DNA of 64,000 nt, taken from NCBI RefSeq assembly GCF_910592395.1, contig NC_088321.1, positions 5,334,001 through 5,398,000 of the forward strand, written 5' to 3'. Each line of letters begins with the position of its first letter. Position 1 is the stretch's first letter. Positions 38,747-49,900 of this stretch are shown here, piece after piece. A program made the position numbers and the translations under genes. Under the pieces are notes generated by a model that was not told the DNA's origin, did not search any database, and saw only the letters and a list, made by a program, of their open reading frames with translations. The stretch is from Lineus longissimus (taxonomy: Eukaryota; Nemertea; Pilidiophora; Heteronemertea; Lineidae).

Positions 38747-39259
38747 TATAATAGTGAGTATAAAGTGAAGCTAGTGATATATTGTTTCTGAGCTGGATGA
38801 AATTGCTGTGTGTTGTCGAAACTGGTGGTTGTAATCTCTTGCTAGTCTCTTAGCTCTCTCCTTTAATCCACCCTCCTCTTCTAGTTCTAGGCTGTCCTTA
38901 TGGTAATCCATGTCTTTAACTGCCCCCCTTCTCTTGGCTTGATAGAAAGCACGCGTTCGGATTGTCCTCACAACTCGTCATCCAATCCTAGTTTTTAGCT
39001 CGCTTTCCCATTTCTTATAGTACCATTTCCTATTGTCCATTTCTTTCAGACAATTCATTGCTGCTGCTGAAACTCGGGCACCAAGTATCTTGAGCTTCAA
39101 TGGAATGGACTTTCCCCGTGTATTGTTCATGGTGTGGATTGCTGCATGAACACGACTGCGATAGTTTTTAAGGTGAGTCACGTTTTTTGGCGCAATCAAA
39201 TTCAATTGCCGATTGGCACTCTCACAGGCCTGTGTGTTTGTCGCATGTCATATCTTTTT

Positions 39260-40086
39260 GGCTCACCTGTGAGCCTTTAGCATCACGCAGTGTCCGTCGG
39301 TCGTTGTCGTCGTCGTCGTTAGACATGGGTGGCACGTTTTGTAACCGTTCAAGCTTTTGAAATCTAACTCGGTACACATGTACCCCTAGGTGACCGCTAC
39401 TCAGAGACCGAATCGCGGCCTCATATGATACACGGTTTTGCCACCAGGGGGCCAGAGGTCAAAAATGGAAAAATTATCACCGGTCTGAAAAATTTGAAAA
39501 AAATATGGTAGGTACTTCTACCAATGGGACATCGAATATCCTCGGGGTTTTTGATATTACCTACTTTTGAAGCTCACAGAGGTCAAAGTTTGTCGGCAGC
39601 AACACGGTTAGTCGGTGGTGGCACGTTTCGTAACCACTTGAGTCAGAGATCTCAAACTTGGTACAAATGTACCCCTGGGTGATCCCTACTCAGAGACCGA
39701 ATCTTGGCGTAATACAATTCACAGTTTGGCCAATAGGAGGCCAACACCACCTGCCTCCGATCATACCAGCCGACTGAAACATATGTTATTCTTGGCGACT
39801 TCAACATGAATTCAATAGTGGGAGGTGAACATTTCAATGCCAAACTTGAAAAATTCTTTCTCCAGGAATATAACATGAAGCAAACAGTCACTGAAGAAAC
39901 AACTGATTACCACACCAAATTAGACCTTGTATTTACAAATGCACATCATGTGGACCATACAGGGGTCATTGACAATTGCTGGTCTGACCATAAAATGATA
40001 TATACATCTTTACCAATGCCAGAATCACTGACCCCATAGCCTTCCCTTTGACACAGGTGAGCTCATGGTCCCTGGACCATTTCATT
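39260..40086 (+). mobile_element. Hairpin-ended repeat, variant C, inserted in MULE
   Basis: The left palindrome is GGCTCAC-CT-GTGAGCC. It is followed by GTGTCCGTCGGTCG, a short CGT run, and the family phrases GGTGGCACGTTTTGTAACC, CACCAGGGGGCCAGAGG and GAAAAAAATATGGTAGGTAC. The right end is CAGGTGAGC followed by the palindrome TGGTCC-CT-GGACCA and TTTCATT, as in copies A and B. It splits the MULE reading frame between the CLNE and HATNTQACE parts. The last 290 bp carry an endonuclease fragment. Confidence 0.72.
39746..40039 (+). pseudogene. Endonuclease (EEP family) C-terminal fragment
   Basis: TETYVILGDFNMNSIVGG, then YHTKLDLVFTN and DNCWSDHKMIYTSLP: the GDFN and SDHK motifs of the apurinic-like exonuclease-endonuclease-phosphatase fold. 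It is only the C-terminal third. It ends at a stop about 20 bp before the right subterminal repeat of variant C, so it is likely a piece of the autonomous element of this family rather than a random LINE insert. Helentrons are known to carry such endonucleases; the link is inference. Confidence 0.6.
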
Positions 40087-42119
40087 TAGACATGTTTTGC
40101 TCAACTTCATCTCCAGTATGCTTCTCACTAGAAGCTTGTCAGCATCACTCATGTTGAGGCCCTTGGCTGACAACTCCAAGTTGCCTAGTTTGCATGCACT
40201 CCACCAAGAACCTTGGCCATCGCATACGGTTGTTTCGATTGAACACTGGCTGCAGTCACCGTCGAAATAAGCGATCAGATTGTCCACTATTGTGGCCAAG
40301 TTTTCACCAATTTGGTCAGTGTCCCCATGATACTTTTTAAACAGGGTATCGAAAATTGTGGATGCACGGATTGCAATGTCACTGGAGAGACATTTCTTCG
40401 CCTCTGCTGCATCAGGTGCCTTCATACCAGCAAACATTCCCTTTAAAAATTGGGCTCTCATGCCTTTACGAAATTGGGCTTGACCCAAATGATATGTATC
40501 CGACATCCTTTCTACTTTTAAGGCCTTCCCAAGAAAGGTGCTGAAAGCATCCTCCATGCCGGCACTACATCTACCGTCACTGTCGGTTGTACAGCAATGA
40601 ACAAGTAAGTGATTAGCTGCCAACTCTAAGCCAACCATATTACCAATGTCATATTCCCTGAGAACTTGATAATCTGGAAGATTCGCCTTGCATCAATCAT
40701 GTGCTTCATCTGTGCCACACTTTGGTTGGAACCCTCTTCCCAAAAGCCATGCACCCTTATAACACAGTTTGTCTAGTATTCCTACTGCAATGATTTTGTG
40801 GGACAGTGTCTCATTTTCACAAACTAATCCCACCGCTTGAGTTGCGGTTTGACCGGGCCTACTTCGTCTGGCAATAGTAACACTATTGTAGACTGTATCC
40901 ATTTGAACACTGACTCCTGATTGATCACATCTCATTCTTTTCACCTCTTTTAGATAATTCTGTTGTCTCTTCAAGTCATCCTTATTCAGTTCAACAGTTT
41001 CCATCCCAACCCTGTTGACAGTGTTTTGTAAACTTGATTTCGACATTGGTGGAACATTTGCTATTGACGGTAATGTCCTAGTCTTTGATTGGCTACCAAT
41101 TTCCCGAGAAGCCAGTGCCAATGCACCATTTATTTCAGCCTGCTTTGCACCACAACCTTGCTTCTCTATTTCATTATAGAGTTTAGAATAATGCTTCCCA
41201 CAAGCAAAATTACAATTTGCACACCTCAGTGCTCAGCGAGCACTAGCACCCTTCTTGATGTCATGTTCTATCTCAAACTTTGGAATATCACAGTGACCAA
41301 TAAAGTTAAAATGGAGCTCTGCACACCCATTCAGCATTTCAAGAATTTTAAATTTGCTGGCAACAATGTTAATATCCTCAGTTAGTTTAACATCCGTATT
41401 GTCCTTTGCAGCATCCTGTCCCCTCCGGCGAAGTATCTTCAGTGGGCTGACCGTGTTCTCGACCGTCGGTGCATAGATTATCCCATCCGATCGCTCACGC
41501 ACAACATTGTTGTAATCCTCATGACTGAAACGAGACCAGCTACCATCGATTTTCTCTGGAGGCATTGTCCTGCTGTAGGGCGAGTGGTAAGAGTGACCAA
41601 CTTGAAATCCACGGCTTGGCTTTTTGCTGAGCTTAGGCATCTTGAGTTGAAGTTTACTCTGTGGAGTCCACATGTAAAGTGCCCCCCCCCCCCCCCGAGC
41701 ATACCTAGTTGAAGCTTGAGGATATTGGGATGGTTCATCATTGTGCTTCTTTGTACTGATGAGTTGCTGAGATAAACAAATATTTTAGCCATAACAAAAG
41801 TCATATCCAAATGAAAAACAGACATGTGGTACACATGTGTCCTTTGGTCTTTCAAGTTGAGAATGCGAGTAAATACGGTTTCTCAGGGTCAAAGGGGTGC
41901 ACTTTGATTGGCCACACATGCTCTTTGCTGGCCATGTGAAGTTCAAACTTGATAGGTAGGCAAGTGTGAATCTGAAGTAATCTGGAAATGTGACTTTTTG
42001 AAAATTCAGACTCAGTGTTCTTGAGACAATTTCTATAATCCGTTGTCATGGTAACTGCCCAAACTTAGAAACCTGGCCCTGGGACATCCAACATTGACCA
42101 TATGAACTCAAAAACTCTT

Positions 42120-42480
42120 TCTTTCTAATAATAAATAATTATGAGACTTATATAGCACTAAATCCAACTGGTTTCAGTCGCTCAAAGTGCTTCACATTAC
42201 CCCTAGCTATTGGCCTGTACATTCTTAGTTTAAGCTCTACTCTCTGGGAGTATTACAGGTCCGAGCTCCAGCTATACAGCGCTCAGGACTAACATTCATA
42301 GTGTGCCAACTCTGCCAGCTAGGTACACATTTACTCCTGGGTGGAGAGAAGCAAGTAGGGTTAAGTGCCTTGCTTAAAGACACAAAGAGGAAACAGCAGT
42401 GACCCTTCTGAGAATCGACCAACGACCTCCTGATTATGAGACCGGTGCTCTAACCACTACGCCACTGATCTTCCCTATAA
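42120..42480 (-). mobile_element. tRNA-derived SINE
   Basis: On the minus strand it starts with GATCAGTGGCGTAGTGGTTA (A box TGGCGTAGTGG). The B-box-like GGTCGATTCTC follows about 35 nt later. Then come the common marine-invertebrate SINE phrases TTAAGCAAGGCACTTAACCC and CAAAGTGC (as AAGCACTTTGAGCGACTGAA), ending GCTATATAAGTC. It has about 350 bp and no coding capacity. Confidence 0.72.
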
Positions 42481-42663
42481 TGATGTATATATCCTTTATT
42501 TCAAACTAACAGTGCTTGGTAGGATTTAATAATTTTTAACAGAAATATTACATGTTCGGTATTTAAGAATTTGCCACGCCCACATCACTTCAACATAGAA
42601 TTTGAGGCCGGACATAGCAAGAAGATGAACTCGAATAAAAATTTTACAATTCAATATAATTCA

Positions 42664-42757
42664 AAAATTCCTTTTGCACAGTAATGTGGACATCTAGGGG
42701 AATCTGAAAACAGCAGAACATTTGACCTGGGGCCAACATTGGTTCTCTAGTACTATT
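42664..42757 (+). repeat. Duplicated block (pair with 43572-43660)
   Basis: GACATCTAGGGGAATCTGAA and ACCTGGGGCCAACATTGGTT recur as AACATCTAGGGGAATCTAGG and ACCTGGGGTCAAAACTGGCT at 43572-43660, just upstream of the second copy of the Kolobok 3' region. It probably belongs to the same element. Confidence 0.5.
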
Positions 42758-43571
42758 GGAAACATGGCAGCATTCTTGCGGGAGACTTAAATGTAGACAG
42801 ATTTTGTCTTATTTTCTCGACCCTTCACATTGTTTACACTTCTTTTGCATGTTTTTGAATCAGTTTTAAATGAATTATCATACATTTTAACCCTTAGCAG
42901 AGTTGCATTACTCATTCCATGCTATTGAACAGAAATCCAAAAATCGAGACTGATATGTACTGTGTTGTAGGCCTATCCATAGTGTTGTATGTGATATACT
43001 TCATGCCTATGAACTGTACTATCAGTTGATGTAGGGCCTTACATGCAGTCAGAATTAGTCATTTTATTTCAGACTCTTCTACTGGTTGCAGTATCCTGCA
43101 AGACCTGGGTCCTGTCAGTTCTCTTCGCAATCTCTGATTGAGGTACTGATGCATCAGATCACTCTTCAAGGACAAGGCTGTACCGGCACGATATCTCCTC
43201 ATTGAGAATATGACCAATTTAACATCTACTATATGTTGAGGTGGATTCATAACAAAGCATTTGAGCATTTTTTCTCTCTTTTTAATGAATCGACATATTT
43301 GTCAGATTTCAACGCATTTACAGAGTACAAGTGCAGACCCTTGCGGAGTTGGGCACCAGAGCCAATGATGACATGTGCCAATATATTGTTATTTCTGATT
43401 ACCTGTATAGTCCTTGTATAAAACAAACAGTGCTCCATAGTATTAAGTCATATTTGACAACATTATTAGCTCTTGAGTTTGGTTTAGCTTCAGAATTAAA
43501 AGGTGGCACATTCAGATATAGCTTTGAGTAGATGAACTCCTCAAATTTCTTTAAAAGTCAATATTATTTAA

Positions 43572-44125
43572 AACTTTCTTTTGCAGACTGTTGTGAACAT
43601 CTAGGGGAATCTAGGCAGAAATTCTGACCTGGGGTCAAAACTGGCTCTCTACTAGGGCAGAGACATGTATTCATCCACAGGCAGAAGTGTGGCACTGACA
43701 CATAGTCCGTACTGAACTGTGAAGCTGTGGTAAATACATGACTGTGATGGGTGAAAGTGGATTTATTCTTCAATCTTTGGTGGATTCTTAATCTACAGAG
43801 CCAGGCCATAACAGGGATATACTTTTTGATAATTAATTTAGGGAAATATTGTGTCAGTGGCAAGTTTAGAACTTGTATTCTAATAGGCCCAGTCTGCAAG
43901 TGACGATTTGATGGCAATCCTGTACACAAATAAATTTTTCTCAGGCAATCGGTATTGGAATGTTTTGAATTTTTACAATTATTTTGATAAAAGCCTCTTC
44001 ATAATACATATAAAATTTGGTGGGAATTAAAGCACCCTTGGTGTACTTTTTTCACCAACCTATGTTTATAAAATGTACACAGAATGTACACGCTGGCTAA
44101 TAGAGGTTTCTGGACTGCAATTTTT
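43572..44125 (+). repeat. Second copy of Kolobok-like 3' region
   Basis: It contains the 42664-42757 block, then RDMYSSTGRSVAL-like coding remains (43660-43710), then about 400 bp matching 37738-38210. It stands 6 kb downstream of the gene copy and on the same strand. It may come from a second, mostly deleted element. Confidence 0.55.
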
Positions 44126-44809
44126 TTTTTGCGTCTCAGTTGTTGAATTGATTCATAAATACAGTAGTTGTCAGGTTCATAATAATGTTCAGTTATGGAT
44201 AATTTGATTCTTTTCTGGTATTTTGATCGTGTACAACTCAAAATTTAGCAAGGGGGGATTTGCTGTGTATTCACTCTTTGTAATTCGCGCCTTACGTTGG
44301 TGGCGACGTCTGTGTTAAGTTGAATAAACCTCGTTGTAGTTTCGGTATTGAGAATGGAACATTGTCTTTGTGTTCTTCCTTCTAATGATGCTATTTAGGA
44401 CCCACATATATAGTAAACCAAACTCTGTTGAACTTTGATCTAAAAGCCTCCATACACTGCATGACAAAAGTCATTTTGTGGCTTGTTTCCCAAAAAGATT
44501 TTTTTGCAATGTGTATACGATTGGAACTTTTGTTACGAAGTATCCATATGTCCCGCCTTGTTGAAAGTTGTATAACGTTAACCACAAAAGTCAATAGGTG
44601 TGTAGATGATTACGACTATTGTGAACGTGTTTCAGGTGGCCGCTCCCACTTCAAACTCTTGAGTCATCTTTTACAAAAGTCATTCAGTGTGTATTCACTC
44701 GGTGACCTTTGTGGGCATGTTTACCCCTGTGGAAAGCCTGTGGAAACTTGTGGACAGCTGAATTGAACTTGTTCAATTTTTGGAGACCTGTTGCTCATTG
44801 GACAGGAAG

Positions 44810-44960
44810 ATGGCTTCGTGGGATTTAGAAAAAACATCAAGATTTTGTGAACTTTGGGGGGCGCAAGAATGTCTTTTCAACGTCAAGTCCTCTCTGTACC
44901 ACGATAGGAACGAAAAGAGGAAAAAGATAGCCGAAATCGCTACTGAATTGGACGTCACCG
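44810..44960 (+). CDS. MADF-type DNA-binding exon
   Basis: ATG at 44810, open to a donor GTCACCG|GTAAGG at 44961. Residues ASWDLEKTSRFCELWGAQE and CLFNVKSSLYHDRNEKRKKI, then AEIATELDV, fit a MADF (Myb/SANT-like) domain: an N-terminal helix, the L-F/W-D/N-V-x-S...Y-x-R-x-K-R-x-x-x-x-E-I core, then the third helix. Such domains occur in host regulators and as the DNA-binding partner in Harbinger-type elements. No following exon was identified. Only about 50 residues are present, so it is either exon 1 of a gene or a fragment. Confidence 0.5.
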
Positions 44961-45814
44961 GTAAGGTTCACATTGGTAATGTTGGTAAATATGCCCCGAC
45001 CAATTTCAATACACGTTTACCCAAGAAATAAATGAACAAAATTTTGCTATCCAGTTTAATATTATTTGCTTGGAAGACAATACAAGAAAATTGGATGTAA
45101 ACCCTGTGATTTTAACGTAATTCATCCACTACTTATGAATCCATGTTGGTCGTTTAAATTAGAATGAGGACAGAGCAAATCGCACGTGGACCCATTTCCC
45201 TTTGCCTGGTACACGGGCTACAGGCAAAGATTCTGTGGCAAAATGTAAATGTCATTCATGTTGATTATACTTGAGTGCTTGAACTGTTTTAATACCCGCC
45301 GTTGTTTATGTTAACAACAGATGACGCAATCAAGAAAATCGCATTCGTCTGGTTCGTCTTCACCGAATGATGGATAAATGAGAGACAGACATACCGATGC
45401 GACCAGTTCGGTGTCTGCCATGGTTATGAAGTGTGACGTCGGTGTAGAAGAGTTTTGGTCATTGTTGACGTGGAATGTCATGAATGTGTAGTGACCAGTC
45501 AACAACTGTGGAAAGTCACAAAAATATTTGTGGCAAATGGTGATTCTGTGGCCTGTCGGGATCATTTTGTAGTAAATGTGTGCTACATTATTGACTATTG
45601 TCGAGTGTCACCTAGAAACATATGTTGCAGGTGCGTTTTGGACGTCCACATGTCTATCAGTGTGTGGAGAAATTTCGACTCCTGTGGAATGTCACCAGAA
45701 TGTCTTCTGTCGAAGGTGACTTTTGTAGCAGCTGATTTCTACTTTTGTCATGTAGTGTATGAAGGCCTTTAGACCGTATTTGCGTCGTTAAGCGATTCTG
45801 AGACTATAAACGAG

Positions 45815-45975
45815 TCTCTATTGAACATTGAACTTCAAGCAATCAGTAATTGTGGTCATGTCGCGTTTTGTGCTCTGTGATGTGTCGTTATTTGTCACAT
45901 CTTAAAAACAATTTCGCAAAAGTCTCTATTGAACTTTGAACTTCAAGCAATCAGTAACTGTGGTCATGTCTACCG
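45815..45975 (+). repeat. Short tandem duplication
   Basis: TCTATTGAACATTGAACTTC and AAGCAATCAGTAATTGTGGT (45818-45858) recur about 107 bp later as TCTATTGAACTTTGAACTTC and AAGCAATCAGTAACTGTGGT, before diverging. It is a local duplication of unknown origin. Confidence 0.7.
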
Positions 45976-46274
45976 AATCAGGATCTTTCGATTTACCACT
46001 AAATGATATTGTGATGTGACGATCATCTTTATTGTACCTAAATCATTGCTCTCCGTTTTCTGTTGAGATACCATTTTTGCAGTTCCATATAGTGTTCAAC
46101 TCCTTGCCCTTTCAAAAATTTTGCTACAATTGGACTCAAAGTACTGAACTGTGGACTTCACTGACACAAACGATCATCGACTGTTCAAAGGAAACAGCAG
46201 CCACTTTGTTGTATATGAGATTCTTCTTGACCGCCGACTTGGCTGATAGTTATAACGACATCATTGGAGACTAA

Positions 46275-46705
46275 ATCTTATTCCTGAGCATAATCGGCGT
46301 TCATCATAGAGACAAGGGAGCCGCTATCAAATAGAATAGTAACAGTTTTGGAAGTTTCCATTACGTACACGGCATAGGTTTGAATTGAATAGCGGTCAAA
46401 AAGAGCCCCCTGCAAGAGATGATGATGGCTATAAGCACAAGACCAAAAGAACAATCAGCTGAGTTCTGTCGAGAATTCGAAATATCATGACATATTTGAG
46501 ATGACGTAACTTGACCACTAGCCGTGATTGTCACGTTCACTGAGTATTTTGCATAAATAGGCTCTACACGACGAATGTCTGCTCCCGCCACACGATGAAT
46601 CATGATCTCACTTTTCATCCAGCCTGAGAATAAGAGTGTCATAGGTTTACTTGCATTGATGCACATTGTTATTTCATCAGAACCATTTGTAACTGATCGA
46701 TCCAA
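46275..46705 (-). pseudogene. Possible gypsy-type protease remnant
   Basis: Reading leftward, the end of the block carries YVMETSKTVTILFDSGSLVS then MMNADYAQE. DSGS followed by a hydrophobic stretch and A/N-D is the retropepsin active-site pattern. The preceding frame (SVNVTITASGQVTSSQICHD) is joined only through a frameshift. No RT lies downstream. The call rests on one short motif. Confidence 0.35.
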
Positions 46706-46989
46706 CTGGCATGGCCTTCGCTATCAATTTGGTCGAAATCAAGAACCATGAATTACTATCTTCGAACTTGAACACACTTTGAAAGGCCACTTTAAACCTA
46801 CCTCCACAGCTTCAGTCACCGCCGAAATGGGGGACGATCCCCAAAAAGTATTAATGCGAGACAATGTTGATTTAGTACGAGCAGCTGTCCTTTCTTTCCC
46901 AGTTAAGTCATGTTCAACAAATTCGAACAATGATCCAGACACTATAAAAACGTTCGAACCGTATCCTGTCGAAACGATCAATTTAGTTT

Positions 46990-49900
46990 TTATTGTTCGT
47001 TCATTAAGACGTACTTAGTGACGAGGTCGATTGACGTTTTGACTGACTTGTACCAACGTCTCTTGTTTGTTCCCTACGGGTTCGTCTTGAGCTGAGCCGT
47101 ATTTCTAATGACGTTCGTCTCCTATGGAGACAGCGACCACGGTGTCCCAGCAAATCGATGGGCTGTACTCATGAAACGATGGTTTAGTTTGGATCATGTG
47201 TATTAATGAAATGCATTGAGCACCAAATTAAAAATCGTTCGTTTTAAGGTTTGCTCACTAAATTTGAACATCAGATAGTCTAGATCTGCTGACGCAAAAT
47301 TGGATATATGAAAATTCTGATGAGGGTTCGAGCGAACCGAAATTGATCGTGGAATATGTATATAGTGTAAATAAACGTCTACATCATGAAGATGTTAGCA
47401 ACTTTCATTGCGTATATATGGTTGTAACGCTCTATGAAAATTCGTTCCTATTATGATTATAATGAGATTATAATACTGTCAAACGACTGATTATTTCGAG
47501 ATAACATGTTAAAAAAATGTGTCAAACATTATATTACACGGATTACCTGTCCCACTTACACATTTTTAAGTTTACGTACCTGAATTAAACCAATCAGCTC
47601 GCGGTTTCATTTTGAAATCAATGCCTGGTTTCACCATACCAGTTGAATGGTATTATTTTACATTTGAAATATAATACTAGTAGTTCTTCTTAACTTGAGA
47701 ATTTGGTGTGTTGAAAATATTTCAGTCTAAGTTGCTTACTTAATGTGGTTCGGGGGCTTAGAATAACCCGTCGTGGTCAAAAAGCTGATTTGCGAGTAAA
47801 AAATGAATAAATGGCTTGACGTTCATTTCGAGTGCGTAACCTTTATCAGTGTTGTGTGCCATAGCGTTTCGACAACGCGGCCACTAAATAACGACAAGAA
47901 TGGTACTTCATCTTAAGTTATTTTCCAGAAATCAACTGCCATATATTATTCCGAACATAACTCTTGAGCCTAATACTTGCAGGGCAGAAAAAACCTCACC
48001 CAGGGCATCAATCCATGGAATATTTGACAGGTCATGACCATGATAATTTCAGGGTTTGAGGTCTGACGTTTTTTGGGTCGTTTTGTTTTTAATTCAACCG
48101 TCCAGTCACGTTTCCGGGCTTGGTGGGTTGACCTCTTGATTACCGCCGACCACAATACAATGTAGTCGTTTGCTATTTGACAAACCATTTTACCACCGAC
48201 AGCGAATTCGGTCACTATGGTATGAATCCTTATACATGTTATAAGGTAGGCATAACCTGTTATTCCTAATAACAGCTAGCCTCACGACCGGATCTCTGAG
48301 GCTAGCTGAACGTAGTAAAAATGACTAAATTGGTGGTTACCTCTTACATGTCTTATGCAGTCCATTGACCGGAGTCAGTAATGTAATGCAACGTTTGCAA
48401 TGTTACCGAGATGCCCAGCCAAATTAATTAACTATCTGAGGGGAACTCGAAACTGCTAAGATTTATCTGGATTTTTCCCGCCATAGGTTCTAACCGGGCC
48501 ATTCAAAAACTCCCCATTTTCATAAGCGTTTCTTGAAGGTTTCCCTTATGCGATAGGGCATGTTGCCGAGTGATCTCTGACTTGACCGGCAATGTGCAGA
48601 TGGCGCCACTGTTTGATTTAATTGTGTGCTGAGCCAGGAAGTGCTGTGTTGCATTACGTCATTGCATGTCAACAGGGCAATTTTTGTTTTTTTTGTGTGT
48701 TTGGAGTTCAGGAGACTCTTTCAAGGGTCCGGAACGATAGACAGGCGTAAATGAAGGACAAACACAAAACCAATCAATCAAAATTGATGAGTGATCACCG
48801 GTTATTGCAGGAGTGTGAATTTGCATCAACACCGATCGACAAGCCTGTTAATCCCCTCTAGAAAACATATGATTTATGGGGGGTTTCACCTAAGACCTAA
48901 TTATTACAACTTTTTAAAATTGAAGCGAAAATCGAAAACTTCCTTAAAAACGGCCCGGTATTGAGAGCTTTTGACGGAATAATAGTCAACATTTCAATTG
49001 GGACCCCAAAACCGCGTCGGGGAAATTATCAGATTCAAGGCACATCAGAAGTTTGGCAGAAACAGCTTGAATACATAATTCATGATATCAGATGACCAAC
49101 ATTCTGCTGATTGCAAGAATAACAGTCCCGCTGAACAGTGAGACCAAGCAACGTATTAGTTTTTATGAGCTTTAGAAAAACTTTTTTTCAGTCTCAGTCA
49201 ACACGAATATGCACTCCGTCGAGGTTCTTCGGGGAAACGGGGAGCATATTTGTTTTGAATGAAAAAAAACCTCTTTCGAAACCTCAAAAACGTTCATTTC
49301 AAGAGTACCGACTCCAGTTGGAACAGGTTATGAAATTCACGTCGAGGCGTTTTTTAGCGCCATGGGAAAGCACGACTTTTTTTCAAAAGCGCGAAAATGA
49401 TTAACTCACTTGACAATTTACTTACGGTTCACCTGTCCAATCTTATACCGTTCTTTGTATTTTTCTTTTTTTTTTTTTTTATTTTGATTTAAATGCAGAC
49501 AACAACACAGAAGGGACATGACTTTCATTTACTCTAAAAACGGAAGAAACCGTACTGCAAGTGAATTGCGTGGCTCAACCTATCGCACGGTGCACTTTAT
49601 AAAGCCTTGATTCAGAGTAAGTAAAGTGCAAATTCAAACTACATAAGAACAATATACAAAATCAGGTGGAAAAAAATATATGCAAGAATTCAAAGTCGTA
49701 ATATAAGATAAGTCCATAATTCGCATATCCAGCGGAACAGAGTTTATTTTTTCGGTTTTATGTCCAGAAGTGCAAATCTACCGAATCAAATATTTTCACA
49801 ACTGAACTTTGATTCCCCTATGTTATGCTCAATATTGATGAATTTTGATCATTTTCAACTGCTCGAGCCTCATCATTGGTATCAAAAATAAATTGCTTCT

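Larger units (their letters stand above)
38771..41673 (-). pseudogene. Mutator-like (MULE) transposase pseudogene
   Basis: Reading leftward, one frame runs from about 41673 to 40063 with TGA stops at 41233-41235 and 40693-40695. It is then split by a hairpin-ended repeat (39260-40086), resumes with TGA at 39248-39250, and continues to 38978; a shifted frame continues to 38771. Motifs: HCDIPKFEIEHDIKKG, LRCANCNF, MSKSSLQNTVNRVG, VQMDTVYNS, TTDSDGRCSAGMEDAF, DTYHLGQAQFRKGMRAQF, DGDCSQCS and TQACESANRQLNLIAPKNV. The order fits the invertebrate Mutator-like transposase domain (Pfam 'Mutator', from memory), a cut-and-paste DDE enzyme. Catalytic-type aspartates in VQMD and TDSDG remain, but the gene is broken. 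Confidence 0.72.

Noticed and set aside
40063-40638. Host gene on the minus strand (191 codons)
   Set aside because: It continues in frame on both sides as a MULE transposase with stops and an inserted repeat, so it is a pseudogene part.
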